A stretch of 64,000 nt of DNA from Labedella phragmitis (GTDB lineage Bacteria; Actinomycetota; Actinomycetes; Actinomycetales; Microbacteriaceae), in NCBI RefSeq assembly GCF_004078635.1, contig NZ_RZNB01000003.1, positions 411,866 to 475,865 on the forward strand. The letters are read 5' to 3'. Made by a program: the position numbers and the translations under genes. This document shows positions 34,940 through 43,209 of this stretch, piece by piece. Within the stretch, counting starts at the first letter, position 1. Every line of letters starts with the position of its first letter. The notes beneath the pieces were generated by a model that did no database searches, was not told where the DNA came from, and saw only the letters and a list, made by a program, of their open reading frames with translations.

Positions 34940-34959
34940 AGTTCAACTATTGTCGAACT
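34940..34959. promoter_or_regulatory. Candidate operator 2 and leaderless promoter of the ArsR-like gene
   Basis: AGTTCAAC and GTCGAACT pair at 7 of 8 positions around TATT. The repeat ends directly at the GTG start, and TATTGT at -12 to -7 would be the -10 of a leaderless mRNA, so a bound repressor would block its own transcription. Confidence 0.5.
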
Positions 34960-35277
34960 GTGCCCGCAGCGATCGACCTCCCCCACCCGGATCGGGACGA
35001 CATCACGCTCGAGGGCGTCCTCTTCGCGCTGAGCGACTCGGAGCGACTCGCGATCGCGCGGGAGTTGCGCGTCGGGCCGCTCGACGCTGTCAACTGCGTG
35101 CCGTGGGATCCGAGCATGCCGAAGTCGACGAAATCCCACCTCATGAAGGTCCTCCGCGAGGGCGGCGTCATCCGCAGCGTGCCGAACGGCCGCAACCGCA
35201 CGCTGTCGCTCCGCCGCGACGACCTCGACGCGCGCTTCCCCGGCTTGCTCGACGCGATCCTCGACGCCGACCACTGA
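34960..35277 (+). CDS. ArsR-like winged-helix regulator
   Basis: The 105-residue product has a winged-helix fold in the ArsR manner: DITLEGVLFALSDSERLAIA, then MPKSTKSHLMKVLREGGVIR as recognition helix, and the wing GRNRTLSLRRDDLD. It is probably the repressor of the divergent MFS gene. GTG at 34960 was chosen because family homology starts there and a -10 hexamer sits at leaderless spacing. Confidence 0.85.
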   Translation: MPAAIDLPHPDRDDITLEGVLFALSDSERLAIARELRVGPLDAVNCVPWDPSMPKSTKSHLMKVLREGGVIRSVPNGRNRTLSLRRDDLDARFPGLLDAILDADH

Positions 35278-35307
35278 TCGGGAGACCGCGGAGTCGTCCG
35301 TGAACGC

Positions 35308-35451
35308 TCACGAGGAAGACGCGAGAAGGGCAGTGAGACTGCCATCGTGGTGGCGCCGTTTCGGCGTCGCGCCGATCGCGATGCGCCGCCGGACCCCCGG
35401 CGGCCACGTCAGCAGGACGGCGGCGGTGAGGATCGGGACGACCGCGAGCAT
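35308..35451 (-). pseudogene. Short open frame, possibly the N-terminal relic of a membrane protein gene
   Basis: A 47-codon reverse frame with a GAGGA site reads MLAVVPILTAAVLLTWPPGV then RRRIAIGATPKRRHHDG. A leading hydrophobic helix followed by basic residues resembles the start of TadB-type or similar membrane proteins, but the frame stops early. It could be a small membrane peptide or a truncated gene. The rest of 35278-35572 shows nothing recognisable. Confidence 0.3.
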
Positions 35452-35572
35452 CCACAGTCCTCGTCAGCGGCGTCCTCCACTCCGTCCAGGAGCGGCTACC
35501 GACCGGCCCCTTCCCCGTCCGCTCGCATGTTCCCGGCGGAGCAGGAAGAGGCGGCTGGCTGGACGCGGCGGT

Positions 35573-37087
35573 TCAGAGGCCGTCGGCGAGGCGGTGGTAG
35601 ACGGCGTTCCAGCGCACCTCCTGCTCGAAGGCGCGGAGCGTCGTCGACTCGTCGATCACGAGGAGCTCGACGCCCGCGATGCGGGCGAAGTCCTCGAAGG
35701 CCTCGATGCCCACGGCCGTGGACATCACCGTGTGGTGGGCGGCCCCCGCCGTCAACCAGGCCGCGGCCGACGTCGCGAAGTCCGGTCGCGGCCGCCAGAC
35801 CGCGCGTCCGACGGGCAGGTTCGGGAGCGGAGCACGCGGCTCGACGACGTCCACGACGTTCGCCGTCAGACGGAACCTGTCTCGCACGTCCGAGAGCGCC
35901 ACGACGACGGCGCTCCCGGGGTCGGCCGTGAAGACGAGCCGAACCGGGTCGTCCTTGCCCCCGATCCCGAGCGGATGCACCTCGAGACTCGGTCGGGCCG
36001 TCGTGAGGGTCGGGCTCACCTCGAGCATGTGGGCGCCGAGGATCGTCTCGGACCCGTCGACGAGGTCGTACGTGTAGTCCTCCATGAGGCTCGCGCCTCC
36101 CGGGAGCCCAGCGCCCATGACGTTCGCGACGCGCACGAGCACCGCGGTCTTCCAGTCGCCCTCGGCTCCGAAGCCGTAGCCGTCGGCCATGAGCCGCTGA
36201 ACGGCGAGACCCGGGAGCTGCCGGAGGGAGCCGAGGTCCTCGAAGCTCGTGGTGAAGGCGGAGAACCCTCGCTCCTCGAGGAACCCGCGCAGGCCGAGCT
36301 CGATCGCCGCTCCGTCGCGCAGCGACGTGTGCCGCTCCCCGTCGCGCCGGAGCTCGGGGGCGACGTCGTAGAGCTCCTCGTACTCGGCCACGAGGGCGTC
36401 GACGGCGTCGGACGGCACCGCGTCCACCGCCGCCGCGAGCTCGTTGACCGACCACGTGTTGACCTGCACCCCGAAGCGGTGCTCGGCCTCGGTCTTGTCG
36501 CCCTCCGTGACGGCGACGTAGCGCATGTTGTCGCCGAAGCGCGCGAGCTTCATGTTCTGCGACGCGTTCCAGCCTGCGGCGGCCCGGCTCCACGTCGCGA
36601 TCTCGGTTGTGACGCGCGGGTTCGTGGCGTGCCCGACGACGGTCTTCCGCGCCACGCCCAGTCGCGTCTGGATGTACCCGAACTCCCGGTCGCCGTGGGC
36701 GGCCTGATTGAGGTTCATGAAGTCGAAGTCGATGTCCGCGTACGGCAGCTCGACGTTCGCCTGCGTGTGGAGGTGCAGCAACGGCTTCCGGAGAGCGTCG
36801 AGTCCCGCGATCCACATCTTCGCGGGGCTGAACGTGTGCATCCACGCGATGAGACCGATGACGTTGTCATCGCTGTTCGCGTCGAGCATCGCTCGACGGA
36901 TCGACGCCGAGTCGGTCAGGACCGGCTTCCACACGATCCGGACCGGGATGTCCCCGTCGTCGAGCGTCGCGGCGATCCGCCGCGACTGCTCCGCGACCTG
37001 CCGGAGGGTGTCCTCGCCGTAGAGGCCCTGGCTCCCGGTGAGGAACCAGATCTCGAGCGCCTCGAACGAGGTCGTGCGTGCGGGCAT
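35573..37087 (-). CDS. araA: L-arabinose isomerase
   Basis: The 504-residue enzyme converts L-arabinose to L-ribulose. Conserved family segments are present: [20 protein letters not shown] at the start, [36 protein letters not shown], and the metal-site region [14 protein letters not shown] with MEDYTYDL. Length matches the family (about 500). It is the last gene of araDBA, after an 87-nt gap that contains a run of 16 G. An AGGAAGAAG site precedes the ATG. Confidence 0.97.
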   Translation of the reverse strand: MPARTTSFEALEIWFLTGSQGLYGEDTLRQVAEQSRRIAATLDDGDIPVRIVWKPVLTDSASIRRAMLDANSDDNVIGLIAWMHTFSPAKMWIAGLDALRKPLLHLHTQANVELPYADIDFDFMNLNQAAHGDREFGYIQTRLGVARKTVVGHATNPRVTTEIATWSRAAAGWNASQNMKLARFGDNMRYVAVTEGDKTEAEHRFGVQVNTWSVNELAAAVDAVPSDAVDALVAEYEELYDVAPELRRDGERHTSLRDGAAIELGLRGFLEERGFSAFTTSFEDLGSLRQLPGLAVQRLMADGYGFGAEGDWKTAVLVRVANVMGAGLPGGASLMEDYTYDLVDGSETILGAHMLEVSPTLTTARPSLEVHPLGIGGKDDPVRLVFTADPGSAVVVALSDVRDRFRLTANVVDVVEPRAPLPNLPVGRAVWRPRPDFATSAAAWLTAGAAHHTVMSTAVGIEAFEDFARIAGVELLVIDESTTLRAFEQEVRWNAVYHRLADGL

Positions 37088-37123
37088 GATGGGTTCTTCT
37101 TCCTGTCGTTCCGACGTTTCTGC

Positions 37124-37139
37124 GGGGGGGGGGGGGGGG
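37124..37139. repeat. Run of 16 G in the araB-araA gap
   Basis: Sixteen G in a row on the plus strand (C on the coding strand) lie about 37 nt before the araA start. Such a tract is prone to slippage and also to sequencing error, so its exact length is uncertain. Confidence 0.8.
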
Positions 37140-37174
37140 AGAGAGGCGGAGGGGATGCCTCGACGGTGCGCGAC

Positions 37175-38791
37175 TCAGAGAGCGCCGACGGCCGACCGTT
37201 CGATCGCGAGCCCGGCCTCGTACCGTTCGAGGTAAGCGGCGAAGCCGGCGACGTCGTCCGCCTCGGGCTTCGCGGTGTCGATCGCCGCCCCGGCGAAGAC
37301 GCGATCGCGCAAGTAGTCGCCGAGCGACTGCCCGCCCTCCGCCGCCGTGAGGTACGACGCGAGGACGGCGATGCCCCACGCCCCGCCCTCCGATGCGGTC
37401 CGCATGACGGCGACCGGGGCATCGATCGAGGCGGCGAGGAAGCGCTGCGCGACACCGGCCGTGCGGAAGACCCCGCCGTGCGCGAACATCGTGTCGAGGA
37501 CGACGCCTTCGTCGGCGAGGACACGCATGCCGAGGCTCAAGGTCCCGAACACGCCGTAGACCTGCGCGCGCATGAAGTTCGCGAGCGTGAACCGGCTATC
37601 GGGGGCGCGCACGACGAGGGGGCGCCCCTCGTCGAGGCCGGCGATCGGCTCGCCCGCGAGGTGGTTGTAGGCGAGCAGCCCGCCGGCGTCCGCCTCTCCG
37701 CCGAGCGCCTCACGGAAGAGCGCTTCGAACGCCGTGTCGGCGTCGACGGGCGTGCCCGTCACCTCCGAGAAGCGACGGAAGAGCCCGACCCACGCGGCCA
37801 GTTCGCTCGCCCCGTTGTTGCAGTGCACCATCGCGACGGGATCCCCGGCGGGCGTCGTCACCACGTCGAGTTCCGCGTGCGCGTGTTGCAGCGGTCGCTC
37901 GAGGACGACCATCGCGAAGATGCTCGTCCCGGCGCTCACGTTGCCCGTGCGCGGCGAGACGGCTCCCGTCGCGACCATGCCCGTGCCCGCGTCGCCCTCG
38001 GGAGGGCAGAACGGGACGCCCGGCCGGAGGGAACCGCTCGGGTCGAGGAGGGCTGCCCCGTCGGCGGTCAACTGGCCGGCGGGGCGTCCGGCGGCGAGCA
38101 CGGTCGGCAGCACCTCCGCGAGCCGCAGTCCCGGAGCGAGCGGCTCGACGATCCGGTCGTAGCGGGCGACGAAGTCCGCGTCGTACGCGACCGTGGTCGA
38201 GTCGATGGGGAACATCCCGGAGGCGTCGCCGACGCCGATGACCTTCTCCCCCGTGAGTCGCCAGTGCACGTAGCCGGCGAGCGTCGACACGAAGCGGACG
38301 TCGGGCACGTGGGGCTCGGCGTCGAGCACGGCTTGATGCAGGTGCGCGACGGACCAGCGCAAGGGGATGTTGACTCCGAACAACGCGGACAGCTCCTCGG
38401 AGGCCCGACCCGTCGTCGTGTTGCGCCACGTGCGGAACGGGACGAGCAACTCGTCCTCGTCGTCGAACGCGAGGTAGCCGTGCATCATCGCCGAGATACC
38501 GATCGCGCCGAAGGTCTCGGGCCGCACGCCGAAACGACCCTCGACATCGGCGACGAGACCGGCGTATGCCGACTGGAGTGCGCTCCAGACGTCGTCGAGG
38601 GAGTAGGTCCACATCCTGTCGACGAAACGGTTCTCCCAATCGTGACTGCCCGTCGCGAGTACGTCGGTCGGGTCCTCGCCCACGAGACACGCCTTGATGC
38701 GGGTCGACCCGAGCTCGATGCCGAGGGACGTGCGCCCGGAGAGGATCGCCTCCCGCGCCGCCGTGACGTCGATCTCTCGAGTCGCGTTCAT
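37175..38791 (-). CDS. araB: Ribulokinase (FGGY family)
   Basis: The 538-residue FGGY kinase phosphorylates L-ribulose to L-ribulose 5-phosphate. The N-terminal phosphate loop is SLGIELGSTRIKACLV (residues about 22-37), with MMHGYLAFDDEDELL and DASGMFPID in the substrate half and GTGMVATGAVSPRTGNVSAG as the ATP-binding region; ASEGGAWGIAVLAS lies near the end. It belongs to the actinobacterial ribulokinase branch, which looks like xylulokinase; its place between araD and araA settles the name. Its ATG overlaps the araD stop (ATGA). Confidence 0.92.
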   Translation of the reverse strand: MNATREIDVTAAREAILSGRTSLGIELGSTRIKACLVGEDPTDVLATGSHDWENRFVDRMWTYSLDDVWSALQSAYAGLVADVEGRFGVRPETFGAIGISAMMHGYLAFDDEDELLVPFRTWRNTTTGRASEELSALFGVNIPLRWSVAHLHQAVLDAEPHVPDVRFVSTLAGYVHWRLTGEKVIGVGDASGMFPIDSTTVAYDADFVARYDRIVEPLAPGLRLAEVLPTVLAAGRPAGQLTADGAALLDPSGSLRPGVPFCPPEGDAGTGMVATGAVSPRTGNVSAGTSIFAMVVLERPLQHAHAELDVVTTPAGDPVAMVHCNNGASELAAWVGLFRRFSEVTGTPVDADTAFEALFREALGGEADAGGLLAYNHLAGEPIAGLDEGRPLVVRAPDSRFTLANFMRAQVYGVFGTLSLGMRVLADEGVVLDTMFAHGGVFRTAGVAQRFLAASIDAPVAVMRTASEGGAWGIAVLASYLTAAEGGQSLGDYLRDRVFAGAAIDTAKPEADDVAGFAAYLERYEAGLAIERSAVGAL

Positions 38792-39687
38792 CGCTGCTCC
38801 TCCGATGTCCGGCCGTGCTCGTTTCGGCCGTGCTCGTTTCGGCCGTGCTCGTTTCGGCCGTGCTCGTTCCGGCCGGGCTCGTTCCGGCCGGGCTCGTCCG
38901 GGCCGGGCTCGTCCGGGCCGGACTCGTTCCGGCCGGATTCGTTCTGGCCGGGCTCGTTCTGGCCGTACACGTTCTGGTAGCGCGCGAAGAGCGTGTCGAT
39001 GCGGTCCTGCGGGATCGGGATGAGCGGACCGGCCTCGCGCGCGATGTGCACTGTGCGGGCGGCGTCTTCGCACATCACCGCGGCCTTGACGGCGTCGGCG
39101 GCGTCGGATCCGATGGTGAACGGACCGTGGTTCTGCATGAGCACCGCGCGGGAACGGTGACCCGAGAGGGTCTCGACGATGCCGCGACCGATCGAGTCGT
39201 CGCCGATGATCGCGAACGGCCCGACCGGGATGGGCCCCCCGAACTCGTCTGCCATTCCCGTGATGACGCACGGGATCTCCTCACCACGAGCAGCCCACGC
39301 GACGGCGTACGTCGAGTGCGTGTGCACGACCCCGCCGACCTCGGGCATGTTGCGGTAGACGTAGGCGTGGGCGGCCGTGTCGCTCGACGGGCTGCGGTCG
39401 CTCCCCGGCGTACCCGGCACGACGGTGCCGTCGAGGTCGCACAGGATCATGGTGTCCGGCGTGAGGTCGTCGTATGAGACGCCTGACGGCTTGATCACGA
39501 AGAGGTCGGCGCCCGGCACACGACCGGAGATGTTTCCGCCCGTCCAGACCACGAGCCCGTAGCGGACGAGTTCTCCGTGGAGGCGGGCGACGTCGGCCCT
39601 GACGGCATCGATCGCCGCTGCGATGCCGGGATCCGAGAGGTGCGGGGGCGACATCCCCGGCGTCGTCGCCGGTGCAGGGCTCGTCAT
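38788..39687 (-). CDS. araD: L-ribulose-5-phosphate 4-epimerase with a repeat-built C-terminal tail
   Basis: The class II aldolase-type enzyme makes D-xylulose 5-phosphate. Zinc ligands are visible in HTHSTYAVAWA and the active-site loop in WTGGNISGRV; MQNHGPFTIG supplies a further conserved His. The normal protein ends at RYQNVYGQ (about residue 243). Here the frame continues through ten five-residue repeats (GRNEH, GPDEP, GQNES and similar) and ends GRTSEEQR, giving 299 residues. The tail is encoded by a 15-bp minisatellite. Its stop overlaps the araB start. It is first in araDBA, under a perfect palindromic operator. Confidence 0.95.
   Translation of the reverse strand: MTSPAPATTPGMSPPHLSDPGIAAAIDAVRADVARLHGELVRYGLVVWTGGNISGRVPGADLFVIKPSGVSYDDLTPDTMILCDLDGTVVPGTPGSDRSPSSDTAAHAYVYRNMPEVGGVVHTHSTYAVAWAARGEEIPCVITGMADEFGGPIPVGPFAIIGDDSIGRGIVETLSGHRSRAVLMQNHGPFTIGSDAADAVKAAVMCEDAARTVHIAREAGPLIPIPQDRIDTLFARYQNVYGQNEPGQNESGRNESGPDEPGPDEPGRNEPGRNEHGRNEHGRNEHGRNEHGRTSEEQR
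38811..38975. repeat. 15-bp minisatellite at the 3' end of araD
   Basis: Ten tandem units of the form GGCCGTGCTCGTTTC or GGCCGGGCTCGTTCC (38811-38960) are followed by a diverged eleventh, GGCCGTACACGTTCT (38961-38975), which encodes the QNVYG of the normal AraD end. The outer units are most alike (four encode GRNEH), the inner ones more diverged. The array therefore seems to have grown from the original terminal codons. Confidence 0.95.
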
Positions 39688-39729
39688 GCGTTCTCCATCG
39701 AAAGGTCGAGCGTCGGCCGTCGCCGACTG

Positions 39730-39757
39730 CGCCCGATGTTACCGGTAACATCGGGCG
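39730..39757. promoter_or_regulatory. Perfect 28-bp palindromic operator of araDBA
   Basis: Arms CGCCCGATGTTACC and GGTAACATCGGGCG are exact complements with no spacer. The core ATGTTACCGGTAACAT is a typical LacI-family operator with central CG, and it lies 43 nt upstream of araD, between it and the LacI-family gene. Binding there would repress araDBA when arabinose is absent. Confidence 0.88.
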
Positions 39758-39797
39758 GGCGCCAGAGCGGAATCGGAGATCCCGCATCGCCGCCGAC

Positions 39798-40790
39798 TCA
39801 GGCGAGCGGCGCCGCCGTCGACGCGCGCACGACGAGGCGGGGCGCGGCCGGTTCGGAGCCGGTCGCACCGAGGACCCCGTCGAGGGCACGGCCGGCCTCG
39901 CCCGCCACGTCGACGCGCACCGTCGTGAGCGCCGGCGTGTAGAACGCCGCGTCGGGATTGTCGTCGAAGCCCACGATGGAGAGCACGCCCGGAACGGCGA
40001 TGCCGCGTTCCGTCAGTCCGGCGATGAGCCCGAGCGCCATCTGGTCGTTCGCGACGACGACGCCCGTCGGCGCGGCGGGCGCGGCGAGCGCTGCCGAGAT
40101 CTCCGCCGCGAGGGCGTGACCCGACGCGGCCGTCCAGTCCCCCTCCCACCGGGCGACGACAGCGACCCCCGACCGCTCGGCCGCCGCCGCGATCCCCTCA
40201 CTCCGCACGGACGACTCGAGCCAATCGGATGGGCCGGCGATCTCGGCGATCCGCACGTGTCCGAGCTCCGCGAGGTGGGCGACGGCGAGACCCGCACCGT
40301 CCGCCTGGCGCGCCCCCGGCTCGGCGTGAAGCGAGACGATCGGGATCGTGATCGCCGCGCGTTCGACGGCGGCTCGCGTCCCCACGTGCGGGGCGACGAG
40401 GACGATGCCGTCGACGCCCTGGGCCAGCAGGTGGCCGACCGCGGCGAGCACCGAGTCCGCGTCGTCCGCGTCGGCGTAGGCGGTCGCGACCCAGCGCCCC
40501 CGCTCGCGAGCCGCAGCTTCGAGCGCGGCGATCCCGGCCGACGGCCCGTAGAGAGCGGTGTCCGACGCGACGACGCCGATGATGCGCGACCGCCGCGTGC
40601 CGAGCGCTCGCGCGGCGTTGTTCATCCGGTAGTCGAGCGCGGCGACGGCATCGAGAACGCGTTGCCGCGTCTCGTCGCGGATGCCCGGGTAGTCGTTGAG
40701 CACGCGCGACACCGTTTGCGTCGAGACGCCGGCGCGGCGCGCGACATCGCGGACGCCCACCGGCCGACGCGCTTCGCTCTCGCTCATCAC
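39798..40790 (-). CDS. araR: LacI-family repressor of the arabinose genes
   Basis: The 330-residue protein has a LacI helix-turn-helix (GVRDVARRAGVSTQTVSRVL, residues about 12-31) with hinge MNNAARALGTRRS, and a sugar-binding effector domain (VDGIVLVAPH; GVVVANDQMALGL; SIVGFDDNPDAAFY). Its position next to araDBA, with a perfect palindrome between, makes it the likely arabinose-responsive repressor. TACGCT lies 14-9 nt before the ATG at 40790, suggesting a leaderless mRNA; a second ATG follows directly. Confidence 0.88.
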   Translation of the reverse strand: MMSESEARRPVGVRDVARRAGVSTQTVSRVLNDYPGIRDETRQRVLDAVAALDYRMNNAARALGTRRSRIIGVVASDTALYGPSAGIAALEAAARERGRWVATAYADADDADSVLAAVGHLLAQGVDGIVLVAPHVGTRAAVERAAITIPIVSLHAEPGARQADGAGLAVAHLAELGHVRIAEIAGPSDWLESSVRSEGIAAAAERSGVAVVARWEGDWTAASGHALAAEISAALAAPAAPTGVVVANDQMALGLIAGLTERGIAVPGVLSIVGFDDNPDAAFYTPALTTVRVDVAGEAGRALDGVLGATGSEPAAPRLVVRASTAAPLA

Positions 40791-40847
40791 CGCTCAGCGT
40801 AGCGGCGGGAATCCGGCACCCGATCCCCGGAGCGACGCGTCGTCCGC

Positions 40848-41855
40848 TCAGCGGTCCTTCGTCGAGAACGCCGCATCGAATGCGGCGGTCGGCGGTTGGA
40901 TGGCGGCGAGCCTCTGCACGAACGCGAGCGCCTCTGGCGCACCGTCGAGCCGATCCATTCCGGCGTCCTCCCACTCGACGCTCGTGGGGCCGGCGTACCC
41001 GATCGAGTTGAGTGCACGGAAGAGCGGCTCCCACGGCACGGCGCCGTGCCCCGTGGACACGAACGTCCACCCACGGCGGGGATCGGCCCACGGCCGGTGC
41101 GAGCCGAGGATGCCGTTGCGGCCGTCGAGGTTCGTGACCGACTCCTTCACGTGCACGTGGAAGATGTGATCGGCGAAGTCGAGCACGAAGGCGATGGGGT
41201 CGAGCTGCTGCCACACGAAGTGCGACGGGTCGAAGTTGAACCCGAAGCTCTTCCGGTGGCCGATGGCCTGGAGCGTGTCCTTCGCCGTCCAGTAGTCGTA
41301 GGCGATCTCGCTCGGGTGCACCTCGAGCGCGAAACGCACGCCGACCTCCTCGAAGACGTCGAGGATCGGGTTCCAGCGGTCCGCGAAGTCCTGGTAGCCG
41401 CGCGCGATGAAATCGTCGGAGGCGGGAGGGAACATCGCGACGGCCTTCCAGATGGACGATCCGCTGAAGCCGTTGACGGTCGTCACACCGAGCTTCGCCG
41501 CGAACCGGGCCGTGTCCTTGAGATCCTCGGCCGCGCGCTGCCGCACACCCTCGGGATCGCCGTCGCCCCACACCCGGTCGGAGAGGATGTCGCGGTGGCG
41601 CTCGTCGATCGGGTCGTCGCACACGGCCTGGCCGGTGAGGTGGTTCGAGATCGCGAAGACCTCGAGCCCGTTGCGCTCGAGGATCTCGCGCCGCGAGCGG
41701 ACGTACTCGGCGTCGTCCCATCGCGAGACGTCGATGTGGTCGCCCCAGCAGGCGATCTCGAGTCCGTCGTAGCCCCACTCGCCGGCGAGGCGGGCGACCT
41801 CTTCGAACGGGAGGTCGGCCCATTGGCCCGTGAACAGCGTGATCGGTCGTGCCAT
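40848..41855 (-). CDS. Sugar phosphate isomerase/epimerase (xylose-isomerase-like TIM barrel)
   Basis: The 335-residue protein is an AP-endonuclease-2-type TIM barrel: [59 protein letters not shown] (metal ligands Glu, Asp, His) and [12 protein letters not shown]. Such enzymes isomerise or epimerise sugars and inositols. It is downstream of the oxidoreductase gene with an 18-nt gap, so the two probably act in sequence on the sugar carried by the adjacent RbsABC-type transporter. Confidence 0.88.
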   Translation of the reverse strand: MARPITLFTGQWADLPFEEVARLAGEWGYDGLEIACWGDHIDVSRWDDAEYVRSRREILERNGLEVFAISNHLTGQAVCDDPIDERHRDILSDRVWGDGDPEGVRQRAAEDLKDTARFAAKLGVTTVNGFSGSSIWKAVAMFPPASDDFIARGYQDFADRWNPILDVFEEVGVRFALEVHPSEIAYDYWTAKDTLQAIGHRKSFGFNFDPSHFVWQQLDPIAFVLDFADHIFHVHVKESVTNLDGRNGILGSHRPWADPRRGWTFVSTGHGAVPWEPLFRALNSIGYAGPTSVEWEDAGMDRLDGAPEALAFVQRLAAIQPPTAAFDAAFSTKDR

Positions 41856-41873
41856 AGGAGTGCTCGCTTTCCG

Positions 41874-43100
41874 TCAGTGTGCGTCGTACGCGTGCTGGTG
41901 CTCGTGCGGGTCGTGCGGGTGGACGGGCGTCCAGACGCCGTCGGCGTTGGAACTGCGCCCGACGGCGTCGAGCACCCGTTGGACGTGGAGTCCGTCTCCG
42001 AAGGAGGGCGAGGCCTCGCCCGTGCCCGCGATGGCGTCGATGAGGTCGACGACCTGGTGGCTGAAGCCGTGCTCGTAACCGAGCATGTGACCGGCCGGCC
42101 ACCACGGCGCGAGGTAGGGGTGCTCGGGCTCGGTGACGAAGATCGTGCGGAAGCCCTGCTCGGTCGCCGGGACCGTCGCATCGAAGAATTGCAGTTCGTT
42201 GAGCCGCTCGAGGTCGAAGGCGATCGCACCGGTCTCGCCGGAGATCTCGATCGTGAGCGCGTTCTTGCGCCCCGTCGCGAAGCGGGTGGCCTCGAACGAG
42301 CCGAGCGGGGCGAAACCACCACCATCGGGCGCGGTGAAGCGGCCCTGGAAGAGTGCGACGTCGTCGACCGTCACCTGGCCGCGCTCGGTCGACGCGGTCC
42401 CCGACAGCCCGATGCCCTCACCGAGCAACGGTCGCTCGGACACGATCGTCTCGAGGGTTCCGGCCACCCGCTCGAGCCGGAGTCCCGTGATGAACTCCGC
42501 GAGGTCGATCGCGTGTGCGCCGATGTCCCCGAGGGCGCCGGAACCGGCGCGTTCCTTGTCGAGGCGCCAGGTCATCGGCCCGTCGGAGTCGGCGAGCCAG
42601 TCCTGTCGATAGGCCGCCCGGATCTGTCGGATCGCGCCGAGCCGTCCCGCCGCGACGAGGTCGCGCGCGAACGTGGCGGCGGGCACACGGCGGTAGGTGA
42701 ATCCCACCATCGCGACGACGCCGTTCGCCGCCGCCTGCTCGGCGGCGTCCGCCATGGCCTCGGCCTCGGCGACCGTGTTCGCGAGCGGCTTCTCGCAGAG
42801 GACGTGCTTGCCCGCCCTGAGTGCGGCGATCGCGATCTCCGCGTGCGAATCGCCGGGGGTGACGATGTCGATGATGTCGACGTCGTCGCGCTCCACCGTG
42901 GACCGCCAGTCGGTCGACGTCTCCGCCCACCCCCACTTCGACGCCGCGGCCTCCGCCCGACCGGCATCCCGGCCGACGAGCACCGCCATCTCCGGGGAAC
43001 GTGGGAGATCGAAGAAGCGGGGCGCGACGCGCCACCCTTGCGAGTGCGCGGATCCCATGAATCCGGACCCGATCATGGCCACACGGAGGTTGTCGGTCAT
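41874..43100 (-). CDS. Gfo/Idh/MocA-family oxidoreductase
   Basis: The 408-residue protein has an N-terminal Rossmann fold (VAMIGSGFMGSAHSQGWRVA, residues 7-26), DIIDIVTPGDSHAEIAIAAL, the signature CEKPLANTVAEAEAM (catalytic Lys), and a C-terminal domain with GDIGAHAIDLAEFITGLRLE. It oxidises or reduces a sugar or cyclitol with NAD(P). An AAGGG site precedes the ATG. It lies between the binding-protein gene (after an intercistronic hairpin) and the isomerase. Confidence 0.92.
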   Translation of the reverse strand: MTDNLRVAMIGSGFMGSAHSQGWRVAPRFFDLPRSPEMAVLVGRDAGRAEAAASKWGWAETSTDWRSTVERDDVDIIDIVTPGDSHAEIAIAALRAGKHVLCEKPLANTVAEAEAMADAAEQAAANGVVAMVGFTYRRVPAATFARDLVAAGRLGAIRQIRAAYRQDWLADSDGPMTWRLDKERAGSGALGDIGAHAIDLAEFITGLRLERVAGTLETIVSERPLLGEGIGLSGTASTERGQVTVDDVALFQGRFTAPDGGGFAPLGSFEATRFATGRKNALTIEISGETGAIAFDLERLNELQFFDATVPATEQGFRTIFVTEPEHPYLAPWWPAGHMLGYEHGFSHQVVDLIDAIAGTGEASPSFGDGLHVQRVLDAVGRSSNADGVWTPVHPHDPHEHQHAYDAH

Positions 43101-43147
43101 TCTGGTCGGCCCTTTCGCGGCTCGGGCGTATGGAGCGGACGGGTGGA

Positions 43148-43177
43148 TCGGGGCGCCGGCCTCGACCGGCGCCCCGA
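43148..43177 (-). terminator. Intercistronic hairpin after the binding-protein gene
   Basis: A perfect 12-bp GC-rich stem (TCGGGGCGCCGG / CCGGCGCCCCGA) with a 6-nt loop lies just after the binding-protein stop and before the oxidoreductase gene. It may partly terminate transcription or protect the upstream mRNA, so that the binding protein is made in excess, as in many ABC operons. Confidence 0.6.
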
Positions 43178-43209
43178 CTCGGCTTTCATGCGTGGGTGGG
43201 TGTGCGTAC

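Noticed and set aside
38811..38975. Possible CRISPR array
   Set aside because: The units are 15-bp contiguous direct repeats without spacers and lie inside araD; the same holds for 50941-51023. No cas genes are present.
35300..38980. A 1226-codon open frame on the plus strand
   Set aside because: It lies antisense to araA, araB and araD, which are certain by homology. High GC content keeps such antisense frames open; its translation is Arg/Glu-rich without known domains.
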